In this document: positions 1 to 11,386 of the stretch, one piece after another
How positions within the stretch are numbered: the first letter of the stretch is position 1
Layout of the letters: each line of letters begins with the position of its first letter
DNA from: Strigamia acuminata
Taxonomy: Eukaryota; Arthropoda; Chilopoda; Geophilomorpha; Linotaeniidae
Assembly (NCBI GenBank): GCA_949358305.1
Contig: OX442323.1
Location: 9,486,001-9,550,000, forward strand
Direction: 5' to 3'
DNA length: 64,000 bases
Position numbers and translations under genes: made by a program
The notes under the pieces: model-generated
What the model saw: the letters and a program-made list of their open reading frames with translations, nothing else
What the model was told of the DNA's origin: nothing
The model's database searches: none

Positions 1-1895
1 GACTCCAGCGCGGGAACGGGATCGTGTCGCGGATGTTGACGATCCCGGTGACGAACTGAAGGTATCGTTCGATCCCCATCCCGAACCCGCCGTGAGGAAC
101 GCTGGCGAACTGCCTCAGCTCCAAGTACCAGTCCAAGTTTTCTGTCGTTTTGCACGCGTCGCGCAACACTCGGAGGTTGTCCTCGCGCAGACTGCCGCCG
201 CACAGTTCGCCCACGACGGGCACCAGCAAGTCGACGGCCGCCACAGTCTTGGCTTCGTCTCCGTTCGATTTCATGTAAAATGGCGCGTCCAGCGAGGGGA
301 AATCCGTGACGAACACAGGTCCGTTTCCGAACCATCGAACTATGAAATTCTCGTGTTCTTTTTGGAGACGCATTCCCCATTCCATCGGAGTCTTAAATTT
401 GCCCACGTTCGCTCGTAGCAATTCCACCGCGTCCGAATACGAACACCTAATTATTAATTAATTATTAATTGTTAATTATTAACATTTTAATTCGTTATCC
501 AACCTCGTGAAAGGAGCGTGATCGTTTAAAATTGTTTTCAACTTGTCCTGAAACGAAACAAAAAAGGAAAAAAGGAATTATTTGCCTCGAAAGACACAAG
601 TTTCCCTCTGTCTTGTCTTTCCTACCAAATGTTCATTCACTCCTTGATATTTTATCAAATATTTAATTTCTGGTTCGCACTTGAACAAGATTTTCTCGGT
701 CGTCGTCCTGATCATATCTTCGATCAACTCCAGAATATCGTTTAAAGTGTAGGCGAAAGCCATCTCCGCTTCCAGCATGTAAAATTCGGAAAGATGGCGT
801 TGAGTGTGATTGTTTTCTGCACGGAATGCGGGCGTGATATTGTACACTTTTGGCATCCCTCCGCTACAAATAACAAACAATTTAGTTTTCTACATTTCTT
901 TTTTCAACTTTCCTCGTTACCAAGCAACTGTTTCCAACTGCAATTGCCCCGACACGGTGAGAAACACTTTGGTACCAAAAAATCCTTCTTTCGCAATCGT
1001 TTCATTCTCTTCCTCAGCGTCGGTCGTTTCGTCCGACGTTGACGAACTCCGATCCGTTCCTTTCGGCGCCTACAAACAACCGGTTAAATCGACTAATAGA
1101 CCAACGCGTTTCTCGAGCTCTTACTTGCACTTCGAATATTTCTCCCCCACCTTCGCAATTGTTCGACGTGAGAATCGGAGTTTGTATTAAGCAGAAATCT
1201 TTTTCCTACGGGAAAGAATTCGTTGCTATAATTAACAAGAACCAACACAATTCGGGTGTTCAGTACTAACCTGAAAATACGAATGCAAACGCATAATTGC
1301 TTCGTTTCGTACTTTCAGGACTGATTGAAACGGTTTCGTACGAGACCGGAGGTGAAGATGATCGCGAAGATACTTGAAATTGTAGCCCACTTTATTGCGA
1401 AATGGGAATTTCTGATTGAATACAAATGATAAATTAGTCTCGGGCTTGATCGATGAGTTTGAAATTTACTTCTTGGTCACACGCTCCCAAAACTTTGATT
1501 TTTTCGGCGACAAGTTCAATTTTTTGCTTCGGGTGAGTGCTGGCCACGAGCCGTCCTTCGACGGTCACGACGCAGCCGTTCGTGAGATCCCTGCAACGAT
1601 TGTTTGTACATGATTCTCTCGGTTTTATTTAATGACCTACGGTGTTTTTAGCGATGGCTCCGCCACAATTTGAAGCCTTTCGCTCACGGAACCATCGACT
1701 AGGTCAATGAAAATTAATTCTTTTTGTTTTATTAATCTTTTAATCCATCCCTGAAGAGAAAAAAAATCGTTTATTTTCGTCGAGCGTTTTGTTAATCGAT
1801 GGGGATACCTGGACTTTGACTGTCGTGTCAATTGGTTGGACATTATGTAAATAACTAAGAGTTTTAAAAGCGGAGTACCAACGGCGACCCGCCAT
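1..1895 (-). CDS. NARS2: Mitochondrial asparaginyl-tRNA synthetase (3' end outside window)
   Basis: Class II aminoacyl-tRNA synthetase that charges mitochondrial tRNA-Asn. Nine exons on the minus strand: 1809-1895, 1641-1750, 1470-1590, 1271-1411, 1125-1205, 921-1069, 626-863, 504-547 and 1-446, with matching phases throughout. The N-terminus (MAGRRWYSAFKTLSYLHNVQ) is basic and lacks acidic residues, as expected for a mitochondrial presequence. An OB-fold anticodon-binding segment follows (GWIKRLIKQKELIF, then VTVEGRLVAS). The catalytic domain shows the linker YLRDHLHLRSRT, the loop TPILTSNNCEGGGE, motif 2 around PAFRAENNHTQRHLSEFYMLE, and motif 3 GGFGMGIERYLQFVTGIVNI. The order and residues fit NARS2 rather than cytosolic NARS1. 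The frame is still open at base 1, a few residues after PFPR, so only the very C-terminus is missing. The start codon at 1895 was chosen because it restores phase with exon 2 and gives a targeting peptide. Confidence 0.93.
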
Positions 1896-2153
1896 GTTTG
1901 ATATTAGTTCGGCACTTTTTGTAAGGTGTTGATTAAAAATGTACGTAGATAATTTTAATATTTGCTGAATTTTATTCTAATACGAATTTAATGTTTTTGG
2001 TCTATTTTAAATTAAGTGACAGCACTAATTTTTATAAAGATAAAAGTTTTAAGCGCGGAGCTGATCTTGCTTCACGCTTGTCACATGATGAGTACAACCA
2101 GATTTTGGTTACTGCCAAATACTTGATTGAAATCGACTAGAGCGATCACGAAA
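1896..2153. promoter_or_regulatory. Bidirectional promoter interval NARS2/LAMTOR1
   Basis: 258 bp separate the divergent start codons of NARS2 (minus) and LAMTOR1 (plus). The interval is AT-rich. I see no TATA or CCAAT box that I would defend. The shared-promoter role is inferred from the head-to-head geometry only. Confidence 0.4.
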
Positions 2154-3084
2154 ATGGGAAATTGCTGCCTTAATTGCGACAAGGACAAACTGACACCGGT
2201 ATTTTTAATAATTTCAATAATTTAGAAATGCTAATTGTTAAATAGATTGGAAAAAGTGCGATGACATTCACACATTAGCAAGTGATTCAAAATGATAATC
2301 ACTTTCCGATTTTATTTATTTTTTTTTTATTTTTCTTATTCCAGACTGGAAATCCAGACGAAAGAACCCGGTTACTAAACAACGTGCAGGACTTCCCGAG
2401 TGGAAATCATTTGTAAGATCAAAGTTTAAAAAAAAAAAAATTATAAATTAAAAATTAAAATAATTAAAAAAAAATAATTAAAAAATTATTCATTTTCAGC
2501 GACGATCATTCTGATTCAGGACGATCAACTTTGCCTATTCAGAAAGGCGACGAACAGTCGGCATTAAACAGGATACTGCAGGAGACGGCAACGTGAGTTT
2601 AATCGTTGAGGAGATTTGATAAAAAAAAATTGAATTGTATTAAATTGCAGAAATATCATAGATGTGACGGCAATTGATTCTCACAATTTAGAACAACACG
2701 AATACATGGATCGAGCTCAACATTATAAGTAACAATTTTAATCGAAAAAGAAATATTATTAGAAAAAATGTTCTACGAATTTATTTTTAATTGAGAATAG
2801 CCGAAGACTGACGACAGCGAACGTGAATTCAATCTACAATCAAAAAGCGCCGTGTTTGCTCACCGATGTACCTGGACCGGAGCGAATTTTAACGGCCGAC
2901 TTGACGACAATGGCCGACCTTCAGATGGTAATTTGCTTAAATGACAATCTGATAACATTGATTAAACGAAATTGATTGGCGTGTCTCGTAGATAATGCAC
3001 GCGGCGGACAAAGCGGCCAAAGCGATGGGCGACGTCAAAGTGGATCAGAAAGACGATCTGGTCGTCCATTACGGGATTCCATGA
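2154..3084 (+). CDS. LAMTOR1: Ragulator subunit LAMTOR1 (p18)
   Basis: Lipid-anchored scaffold of the Ragulator complex, which recruits Rag GTPases and mTORC1 to late endosomes and lysosomes. Six exons: 2154-2198, 2345-2412, 2500-2592, 2651-2728, 2801-2927 and 2992-3084; 167 aa against about 161 in human. The N-terminus MGNCC has Gly2 for myristoylation and Cys4/Cys5 for palmitoylation, as required for membrane anchoring. The family core is plain: ALNRILQETATNIIDVTAID, then EQHEYMDRAQHY. The protein ends in DDLVVHYGIP, close to the vertebrate C-terminus. It runs tail to tail into the first LRRC51 copy (stop codons about 210 bp apart). Confidence 0.95.
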
Positions 3085-3293
3085 ACACCTTGCTCGATTG
3101 TTATTTTTTTTTCTATTCTTTATATGACGGTAGAGTTTCTTTTTTTGTTTATCATATTTGTCTTTATTCCGAGAGGGGACTTTTTAACAAAGAGTGAGCT
3201 AGTTTCGGTAACTAACTTGTAAATGTACATAATCATCGTGTAAAAGGAGAAAGAATATAAAGCGAGATGAGGAGTTTTTACGAATTGAGCGTT

Positions 3294-4025
3294 TCAGTCG
3301 TACTGGTTGGCTCTGTTTCTCCGTTTCTGAATTCTCAGTTGCGCCTCAGTCGCCACTCGAGCCACAAACGCGTCGGCAGGTGTCACGTCGCTGAAGTCGA
3401 GCGAGCGCAAGTCGGGAAGTATCATCAAAATTTGCGTTCTGTAATTCTGCTCCTTCTCGATCGGATTGCCGTGCAGCGTCAAACTGCGTAAACTGCGAAC
3501 TAGCTGCAATTTGGCGAGTGGAGTGAAATTGGGCAATTGGTTCGAATGGAAATAGAATATCTGCAGTTGGTGAAGCTCCACGATCTCCTAAAAGAATCGA
3601 AGCGTTATTTTTCACATTGTTTGTACGCATTTTCCAGACATTTTACGTCGGGAATTGTCTGCAACTCGTTGAAAGATAAATTTAACCAGAGAAGGTTTTT
3701 TGGGTTGACGAAATAATTATTTAGGAGTTTGAGCATTCCCGTGCAATCGGAGAGAGTGTTGTTGTTCAGGTGTAACGTATTCGACTTGAATTTTCTCAAT
3801 TCGCCTTTTTTCAAACTCACGTTTCGTATCCGCGGCACTTCATCCATCGCATCTGCCAACAAAAATCACAATTAAAATTTAACATTTAATTTCAAAGTCC
3901 TTTTTTTTTTAAAAGTTTTTACCGTACGGCGAATTTAATCCGAGAAAGGAAAAATCAATCGGTGGGTCAATGAAATTGACGTGATCCACTATTGAATTAG
4001 CGCGACGTTTAGTGTATACATTCAT
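3294..4025 (-). CDS. LRRC51: LRRC51-like leucine-rich repeat protein, copy A
   Basis: Three exons on the minus strand: 3923-4025, 3647-3852 and 3294-3587; 200 aa (human LRRC51 is about 192). The N-terminus has the family signature DPPIDFSFLGL. Leucine-rich repeats follow (LHLNNNTLSDCTG, WLNLSFNELQTIPD, LQIFYFHSNQLPN, LRSLTLHGNPIEKEQNYR), and then the cap LRSLDFSDVT. LRRC51 is the LRR half of the vertebrate LRTOMT locus; its molecular role is poorly known. It shares exon phases and lengths exactly with copy B at 4453-5183, so the pair is a tandem duplication. It sits tail to tail with LAMTOR1. Confidence 0.9.
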
Positions 4026-4452
4026 TCTTATCGATATCTTAAATCTATTTCCAATCTTGTAAAATTTGAAACAGAAAACATTAGGCCATTAAGACATTAA
4101 CTTGATAATTTTTTTTCCCTGAGCTAATGCGTGAGAATGTGTCACACATAGCGAAACTTTTATCCCAAACTCGCGCAGAAACATCTCTCGGTAACCATAG
4201 CTACGCTTTTCCAGCCAATCAGAGGGCGAAGTTTGCGTCACGAGGTATTGATGTTTTCCATCATGAATTAATGAATGAAAGTAGAGAATTTTGAAATATT
4301 TCAATTGTTTTTAAATCGACAGATATTTCAAGCGTTGTTTTGTGTCGAGAAGAGAAAAGTGAGACAGTTATTGCAGCATCTTATTCATGTCTTTATTTTG
4401 AGAGGGAATTTTAACATGTTATATAATTTGTGTTGTATAAAGGAATTCAGTT
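4026..4452. promoter_or_regulatory. Promoter of LRRC51 copy A and 3' flank of copy B
   Basis: 427 bp between the tandem copies. At 4191-4204 lies GTAACCATAGCTAC, close to an RFX X-box palindrome. Ten bases further on, at 4214-4219, is CCAATC. The same pair of motifs occurs upstream of copy B. The remaining sequence is AT-rich 3' flank of copy B, with nothing else recognisable. Confidence 0.45.
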
Positions 4453-5183
4453 TCAGTCGTAGGCCGCGGCTCTGATTCTCCGTTGCATAATCCTCATATT
4501 CATCGTGTTGGTCGCTTCCGCCACAAAAATGTCAGCAGACGTCACGTCGCTGAAGTCGAGCGAGCGTAAGTTTGGAAGCAGGACCAAAACCTGCGTTCGG
4601 TAATTGTCTTCTTTCTCCACCGGATTTCCGTGCAATGTCAAACTGCGCAAGGTCGGCACTAATTGCAGTTTGCTCACATGGTTGAAACTCGTCAATAGGT
4701 TCGAATGGAAATACAAGATCTGCAGGTGCGGCAGCTCCAGGATCTCCTAAATTCGTAAAAGCCTTATTTTATTACACATTCTTGTTTTACGTTGCGAATT
4801 TTACGTCGGGAATTATCAGCAGTTGGTTGAAGGATAAGTTTATCCAACGAAGGTATGTCAGGCTCACGAAATAATGGCTGAGGGCTTTGACAATTCCCGT
4901 GCAATCGGAGAGAGCGTTGTTGTTCAGATGTAATGTATTCGATTTAAATTTTCTCGTTTCTCCTTTTTTTAAAGTCACGTTGCGTATCCGCGGTATTTCG
5001 TCTATCGCATCTGAATTTGAATAAAATAAAACATTTAATAAAAAAAATAAGATTTTTTTTTTCAATTTAATTCAATTTACCGCAGGGAGAAGTTAAGTTC
5101 AGAAAGGAAAAATCAATCGGAGGGTCTAGGAAATTTGCATTATCTACAACTGCACTAACACGTCGTCGTTTATGCAAATTCAT
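4453..5183 (-). CDS. LRRC51: LRRC51-like leucine-rich repeat protein, copy B
   Basis: Tandem paralogue of the preceding gene. Exons on the minus strand are 5081-5183, 4805-5010 and 4453-4746. Exon lengths (103, 206 and 294 bp) and phases equal those of copy A. The protein is again 200 aa, with DPPIDFSFLNL at the N-terminus, the repeats LHLNNNALSDCTG and WINLSFNQLLIIPD, and the block LRSLTLHGNPVEKEDNYR. Both copies are open and well conserved, so both look functional. The divergence between them suggests the duplication is not recent. The gene is head to head with the NuMA-like gene; their start codons are 253 bp apart. Confidence 0.9.
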
Positions 5184-5435
5184 TTTTATCGACGTCTAAA
5201 ATTCACTCTCAACCTTGTAAAACTTGATATAGAACATTGAATTCGTTTCCTAGCTACTACCATAGCTACAAGTTAGTCGGCCAATCAGAGAGTGAGGCTA
5301 GTCTCACGTGGTATCGACGTCATAAATTGAGTACTCCCTCTCTCGTTTAAAAATGATCTCAATGGGGGTTGTTTTTTAAAACGAAGAGTGTGTTGGTTTT
5401 TAAACCGAATTTTTCATTTGATTTCAAACGCAAAG
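5184..5435. promoter_or_regulatory. Divergent promoter LRRC51-B / NuMA-like with X-box-like and CCAAT motifs
   Basis: The 252-bp interval holds ACTACCATAGCTAC at 5256-5269, one mismatch from the RFX X-box consensus RYYNYY-N(1-3)-RRNRAC. CCAATC follows at 5281-5286. The same order and spacing occur upstream of LRRC51 copy A, which supports a real regulatory role over chance. Confidence 0.45.
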
Positions 5436-8400
5436 ATGAACGGCGAGGTTTACACTACATCACCCGGCGGGATTAATGTTCCGCCTTCACCGTTCCAGGT
5501 AAATCATCTTGAATTGGAATATTGGTAGCCGTTAAAGCTGGTCGTTTTTCAAATTTCAATTCTATAGTTCGCCGTCAACAGAAAAGACGAGGAAATCCGC
5601 AAATTGAAAATGGAATTACAAGCGATGGCCTTGAATGTGGTCGACCTCGAGAGCGAAGTTAAGCAAAAGGATGATATGTTGTCGCAGAAAGGTACTTGCT
5701 AAATAAGAAATATTTCAACTTGTTGAGAAATTGACGTCTCAACTCAACGTATGTACGCAGAAAAATTTATATCGCGATTAAAGCTGGCCAGGACTTACTT
5801 AAAAAGCACATACGAGCAAGAGATCGAAAATTTGAAGCCTTTCCAGGACCAATGTCGTTCTCAGGATGCACAAATCAAACGGTTTAAATCAATAGAATTT
5901 TTAATTAATTTGTAATTAGGGTAATATTTAATTAATTAATTTATCTTATTTTATTTTAAAGTCTTCAACAGGACGGGGAAGAGTTGATTTACCAAAAGAA
6001 TGTGATCGATGGTCTTGAAAATGAGAAGGAGGAATTGGTCAAAGAAAAGGAAACTCTGCTGGAAAGAGTAGGGAGGATTGATTTTTTTATGTGCTATTTT
6101 TATTGATTTTTTAAAAATAATTTTTTATTTTTAGATGATTGGCCTGAAAGATAATTTAATCGAAAATAACTATCTCAAGAGTTTGTTGGATGATCAGAGG
6201 ATGAAAATTGAAGAGCTGCACACGATAATTGGCCAGAAAAATGCCGATATAGAAGAATATCGCAATTCGAAGGAACTCTACCAGCATCAAATTCAGCAGC
6301 TTCACACGCAACATGCAGAGAATATGGAATTACTCGAACAACGGATGAACCAATCTGGTATACAATTAATTGGTTTTTAGATCGGTGAATATTTACATTG
6401 TTTTTTAAATTAACAGATATCTGTGGCGAAATTTTAAGCGTTGTGTGCGTTGAAAAGCAAATCGACGAATTGAAGGTACGTGTTAATAACAAAAGGAGAT
6501 TAATTTAAAATTAATGTTTTTGATTTTTAGATCGAATTGGATGAAGTCCGAGCGTCGAACGTTACCGAGATGTCGAATTTGCGGCGAGAAAGAGACGAGA
6601 AAGTCAAGGAATTGAAGAGTGAGCTCGAGAAAAAGGATCGAGAGCGGGAAAAGGATTTAGTTTTGCTGGATCGACTGGTTGAGGAGTCCGCGAACACCAC
6701 GCAGAATCTTATTGTACAAATGAACCGATGCGATCGTGCATTTTCGTCTGTAATGCCAAAGTTTGCGAGCTTAGAAACTACTTGCATCCAAAGAACTGCG
6801 CATTTGGAGCTGGAAAACAACGTGAAAAGCAAACAAATTGAACGGCAGCTAAAGGAAATTTGTAAATGGAAGCTCGAAGCGCAGACACTCTCGCGAGCTA
6901 ATGTACAATTAGAGGTGGAAATGTCGGCAAAGAACGATCAATTGGGAGAGAAAAACAGTTTTGTGCGAGAAATGAGCGCTCGATTCGAATCGGCGCATCA
7001 ACGACACGAAGAACAACGTAGAGACGTCGAAGACGACGTGGAAGTTATTCGCAATCGTGTGCATTTGATTGAAACTCAAGTAAACGAGGAGAGAAACGAA
7101 TTGAAAGATGTAATTGAACGGTTAAATCAGGAGTTGCGTAAAGAAAGGGACGCCGGGTCGATATTAGCGCTCGAGTTAGACGAGATTAAAAAAAGTTTCG
7201 TCGATTTTGAGAACGAAAAGACGTTCGAAATCGGTGGTCTCGAAGAGGAAGTGAAATTGTTGACGGACGAGAAAATGGAGGTGGAGAAGAGTTTGGAGAA
7301 TTTGGTGGAGTTTGTGAAGGATTTGTCACGGAGTGCGGACGACGATCGCGTGGAAACCGAAAGTCTTCTTGAAGTTATTACACTCGAAATGAAACTTGCG
7401 GAAAACAAATTGAGTTTCCTAGAAGCGAACGTGCAACAGTTTCAAGAAAGAGAATTTTGCTGCGTCGAAACGATCGGCAAATTGGGCGAGCAAATTCGCA
7501 ATTACAAGAATTTGCAAAAGGAATTGGATGAACGTATCGAACTGCTCGAACGGGACAAAGGAAATTTGCAAATGGAGACGAACCAGCTGACCAGTCGATT
7601 GGGGGAACTCGAGCAATTAAGAAGCGAAGAAAGTCGAGAATTTCTTGTGGAAAAGGAAAATTTGCAGACTCTGATCGACGATGGAATTTGCGAAAACAAG
7701 AGATTGCTAACGCGATTCAACGAGTACGAGAAAACGAAAAATGGGGAAATTGAAGAATTAATGCGAGTCGAAGAGGATTTGCAGTTTGAAAAGGACAATG
7801 TCGTGTCGGAAATGCATCGATTGGAAAATTGTTTGCGGGAGTTTGCGAAACGTTTGGAGACGATGGGAAACGAAAGGACGAGTTTGTTGGATGAATTAGG
7901 CGTCGTCGAAACGCTCAAAAGTCAAATGCTGACGTTGGAGCAGTGCGTCGAGAGCGCTGACGAGCGGCAGGCCGAATTGATGGCGGAAAGCGAAAGACTG
8001 CAGGACGTGATCTTTGAAAAAGATGGCCACATAGCGAAAGCGGAAAAAGAATTGAGCGCGCTTGGGGACGCGAGCGCGGTGCAGTTGGCGGCGCTCGTTA
8101 AAGAAAAGGAGTTTCTCGAGAACAATTGGGCGTCGAAGATGGATGAAATTCAATCGAAGAAATTTGAACTGGAGGAGGAAAACGGCGCGTTAAAAATGTG
8201 CATCGAAGACACCGAAGAGAAAATTGCGAATCTCGTATTGGAACTGAATAAACTGCGGAGCGAAAAATCGGCGTTAGGACTCGAGCACGAACTGGAAATG
8301 GCGGAAAAAATGCAGTTTTTTAGAGTCATGTGGGAGACGGAAAAAAGCGCGCTGAAATTAGAACTGGTAAATAATTAATTAGCATAATTAGCACGATTAA

Positions 8401-10064
8401 TATTTTTTTAATTTTAATTTTTTTCTTACAGGAATCGAGGCAGCAGGAAAGCGAAAACCTTAAAGAAAGTTTCGTGGAGCGTCTGAAGCAAGAAGAAATG
8501 AAATGCAAATTGCTGAGACAAAACATGATGACGTTGCAGGAAGAGAGCGAGCTGATGAGCGTGGAGGCGAGGCGCAAATCCACGACCGTCATCACGGAGC
8601 TTCAGCACAAAATGGAGGTTTATAAACATCACTACGAAGACCAAAAGGAGAAAATATCCAAACTAACTCGCGTCATCTTCAAAGAAAACGCTTCGGATGT
8701 CGACGGTCCAAACTCTCAATTTAACTCGACTGGTAAAAATCTGAGAAATAAATGGCAAACAGTTTTGTTTTTGTTTTATTTCTTTTCTTTCTTTCTTTGT
8801 TCATTCCTTTTTTTAGATTCACTTGAAAGCTGCGTCAACACGAGGCCCGAATTGTTTCGGCCGAACATGTCCGCGTTTCAAAGCGGAGACCACAAAGTGG
8901 AAGCGAATAATAAAAAAGCGCCGCAGCAATTCAAATTTTGTACGTCATTGACAACTAACGTAACTGATAACTAATAAAATAATTAATGGACGTAATTAAT
9001 TGGTAGACATGGGCGCGGACGACGAAGAGGAGGATTGGGACCTCAAGTACGTGAAGGCGTTGAAAGTGGGCAGTTGCGAAGTACCCTCTGCTAATGATCG
9101 TCGACTCACTGAACTGCAGAGACGAAACACGCTTTGTTTACCCCACCTCAAGACCACGTATCCCGTGGAAACTCAAATGTGTACGGCGATCCCGTTCGAG
9201 GACGACGATTTTAAAGTATGCAAATAGAAAACATTACTAATTTTATAATAATAATGATAATAATAATAATAAACAGAGAGGGAAAGCCATTTTAGACGAA
9301 TTTAAGGTGTCCGACGGCAAATACTTGTCGCCCATGCGAAAGGTATTGTTTATTGATCGGAATTTACAGTTAAAAAGGTTTTAAAATAATTTGTTTGTCC
9401 ATAAGAGGGGCACCACTTCGCGTAAAGCCGTTGCAGATGGTTTCTTGTGCAACGAAACACCGAAGCAGAAGGTAGAGTTAAAGAGTTTTCTTGCCTTTTT
9501 GTGTCGCTAACAATTTGTATATCGTGACGTTCTCTGTCTAACTTGTTTTGTAATAATGCAGGTTAGGCCTGTGTTTAGAAAACCAGGGTCGCCGGCTCAG
9601 GCGAAAAATAATATGTCGTTGTCGAAAAATGTGGTGAAAACACCGTCCAGTCTGAAAAGACTGTTCGGTTCTCGACGGGTTTTCAAACCCAACCCGCGCC
9701 AGGTATAACGTAGATTAACTTGTTCGTTTTCTACTAATTTTCTACATTTCCGACATTAATTTTTCTGAAATACTAATTTTTCATTTTTTATTTTGATTTC
9801 TTTCAATTTCAGCCGGTTGCATTCAATGTGGGTTTTTCGCCGCTTCGGCAGAAATCAAGGCGTTGTTTGGACAGCACTCCGAAGGACGAAGTAAGATGAT
9901 TTTTGTTTGGATTAAGTAATTAATTAATTTGAATTGATTTGTAATCTTTAATCTTTACGTAGCAATTGGATACGTCAAAGTCTTCCGGATTCAGGAACAA
10001 ATTAAAGATTTTTAGCAAGATTCAAAAAAAGATTAAAGATGAAAATGTTTTAAACAATTTTTAA
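5436..10064 (+). CDS. NUMA1: NuMA-like spindle-pole coiled-coil protein
   Basis: Fifteen exons, ending at 5498, 5691, 5881, 6067, 6357, 6475, 8366, 8732, 8939, 9215, 9342, 9471, 9702, 9890 and 10064; 1205 aa. Residues from about 22 to 960 are almost continuous heptad-rich coiled coil; the largest exon (6531-8366) alone encodes 612 residues. The C-terminal tail holds FYMG followed by an acidic run, and then LTELQRRNTLCLPHLKTTYP. This matches the conserved NuMA segment that binds the TPR protein LGN/GPSM2 and lies next to the microtubule-binding region. A basic tail follows. NuMA links LGN and G-alpha at the cortex to dynein and orients spindles. Compared with vertebrate NuMA (about 2100 aa), the coiled coil is half as long and I see no N-terminal Hook-like globular domain. 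The neighbours LRRC51 and LAMTOR1 support the assignment. Minus-strand open frames inside the large exon are shadows. Confidence 0.85.
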
Positions 10065-10631
10065 TTTAACTTAATTTTATATAATCGAGTGATTTTTTAT
10101 ATATTATATTTTCTATTTCCTTCTTTTGCAGAGGATAAAGTGAGTTTTTCTTCAATGTGCATTACACCTGCTTATATTTTTATAACTATTTAATTGTATT
10201 GATAAAAGTGATTAAACTACAACTACTTTGTGTGCTTGAGAATCGAGATTGATGGGATGACTATAAATAAATTGGTTGCTAATTCGACCTTGTAACTCGA
10301 GTGTTTCTAATGGATCATGAACTTGTCAAAAGTCATCTTTATTTCTATCATTTAATTTAAATTTTGCAATATTGTTGGATGTTACGCTATTTGGAGCAGC
10401 TCAGATGTTACGGTCACGGGTAACGGGTATCAGTTTGCGGAGCATTTTTTAATATTGGGTTTGTCTAATAAATCACACAGAGATGGACTCATTACCCCAA
10501 AAGGGTTAGTGCTTGTTTCACCTCCATGCGGAGAAGAAAAAACAATGAAATGAAAGAAAAGAGAGAGAGGCTAATGAATTTTTTTCTCTATTCAAATTGT
10601 TTGACTTTCTTTTGTGACGAGAATTTTAATA
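10065..10631. other. Intergenic, no recognisable gene
   Basis: AT-rich 3' flank of the NuMA-like gene. A possible extra 3' splice acceptor with an AGGATAAAGTGA tail lies near 10131, but I find no coding exon after it. Nothing else is supportable. Confidence 0.5.
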
Positions 10632-11386
10632 TACAAGGTGTCCCAAATGAACGAAGCCGGTCAAATATCAAAAAGACCATTTGAGTGAGATGAATGAAAC
10701 GAATGTAGTACTAGTAAACTAAGTGAGAGCATTTCAAAAATATGAAAAATTTTTACCTTTGACCTTTTCTTCAAGGTCATTCCAACTCTAACTTTTAAAC
10801 TAAGACTGGTAGAGCAAAATTCTCAATTGAAAAAAGAAAGAGCACCTTCTGTTTAGTATAAAACTGCTCATCAAATTTACTCCGACACAATAACAGATGA
10901 AATTACGAAAAAATATAAATCATGAAAAGTCTTGATCTTGGTTTTCATTTTTGTATTTTTTGACTTTTTTGTATTCAATTACTATGCAGTCATGAATTGT
11001 TATTAATTTAACTGGTATTTTAAATGATATTTAACAAATAAAATTATGAAAAAATCAAAAAATACAAAAAAGAAAACCAAGATCAAGACTTTTTCATGAT
11101 TTATTTTTTTCGTAATTATATCTGTTATTGTGTTAGAGTAAATTTGATGAGCAGTTTTCTACTAAACAGAAGGTGCTCTTTCTCTTTTCAATTGAGAATT
11201 TTGCTCTACCAGTCTTAGTTTAAAAGTTAGAGTCGGAATGACCTTGAAGAACAGGTCAGAGGTCAAATTTTTTCACATTTTTGAAATGCCCTCACTTAGT
11301 TTACTAGTACTACATTTGTTTCATTCATCTCACTCAAATGGTCTTTTTGTTATTTGACCGGCTTCGTTCATTTGGGACACCTTGTA
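10632..11386. mobile_element. Foldback / MITE-like element with about 340-bp inverted repeats
   Basis: The 755-bp segment starts TACAAGGTGTCCCAAATGAA and ends with its reverse complement. The left arm (about 10632-10976) and right arm (about 11048-11386) are long inverted repeats with few differences, around a short AT-rich centre. The element is flanked by TA on both sides (10630-10631 and 11387-11388). TA target duplications are typical of the Tc1/mariner superfamily. No transposase frame is present, so it is non-autonomous. Confidence 0.85.

Noticed and set aside
7127-8153. Minus-strand open frames inside the large NuMA exon
   Set aside because: They are Ser/Phe-rich mirror images of the coiled-coil codons, with no splice structure or homology.
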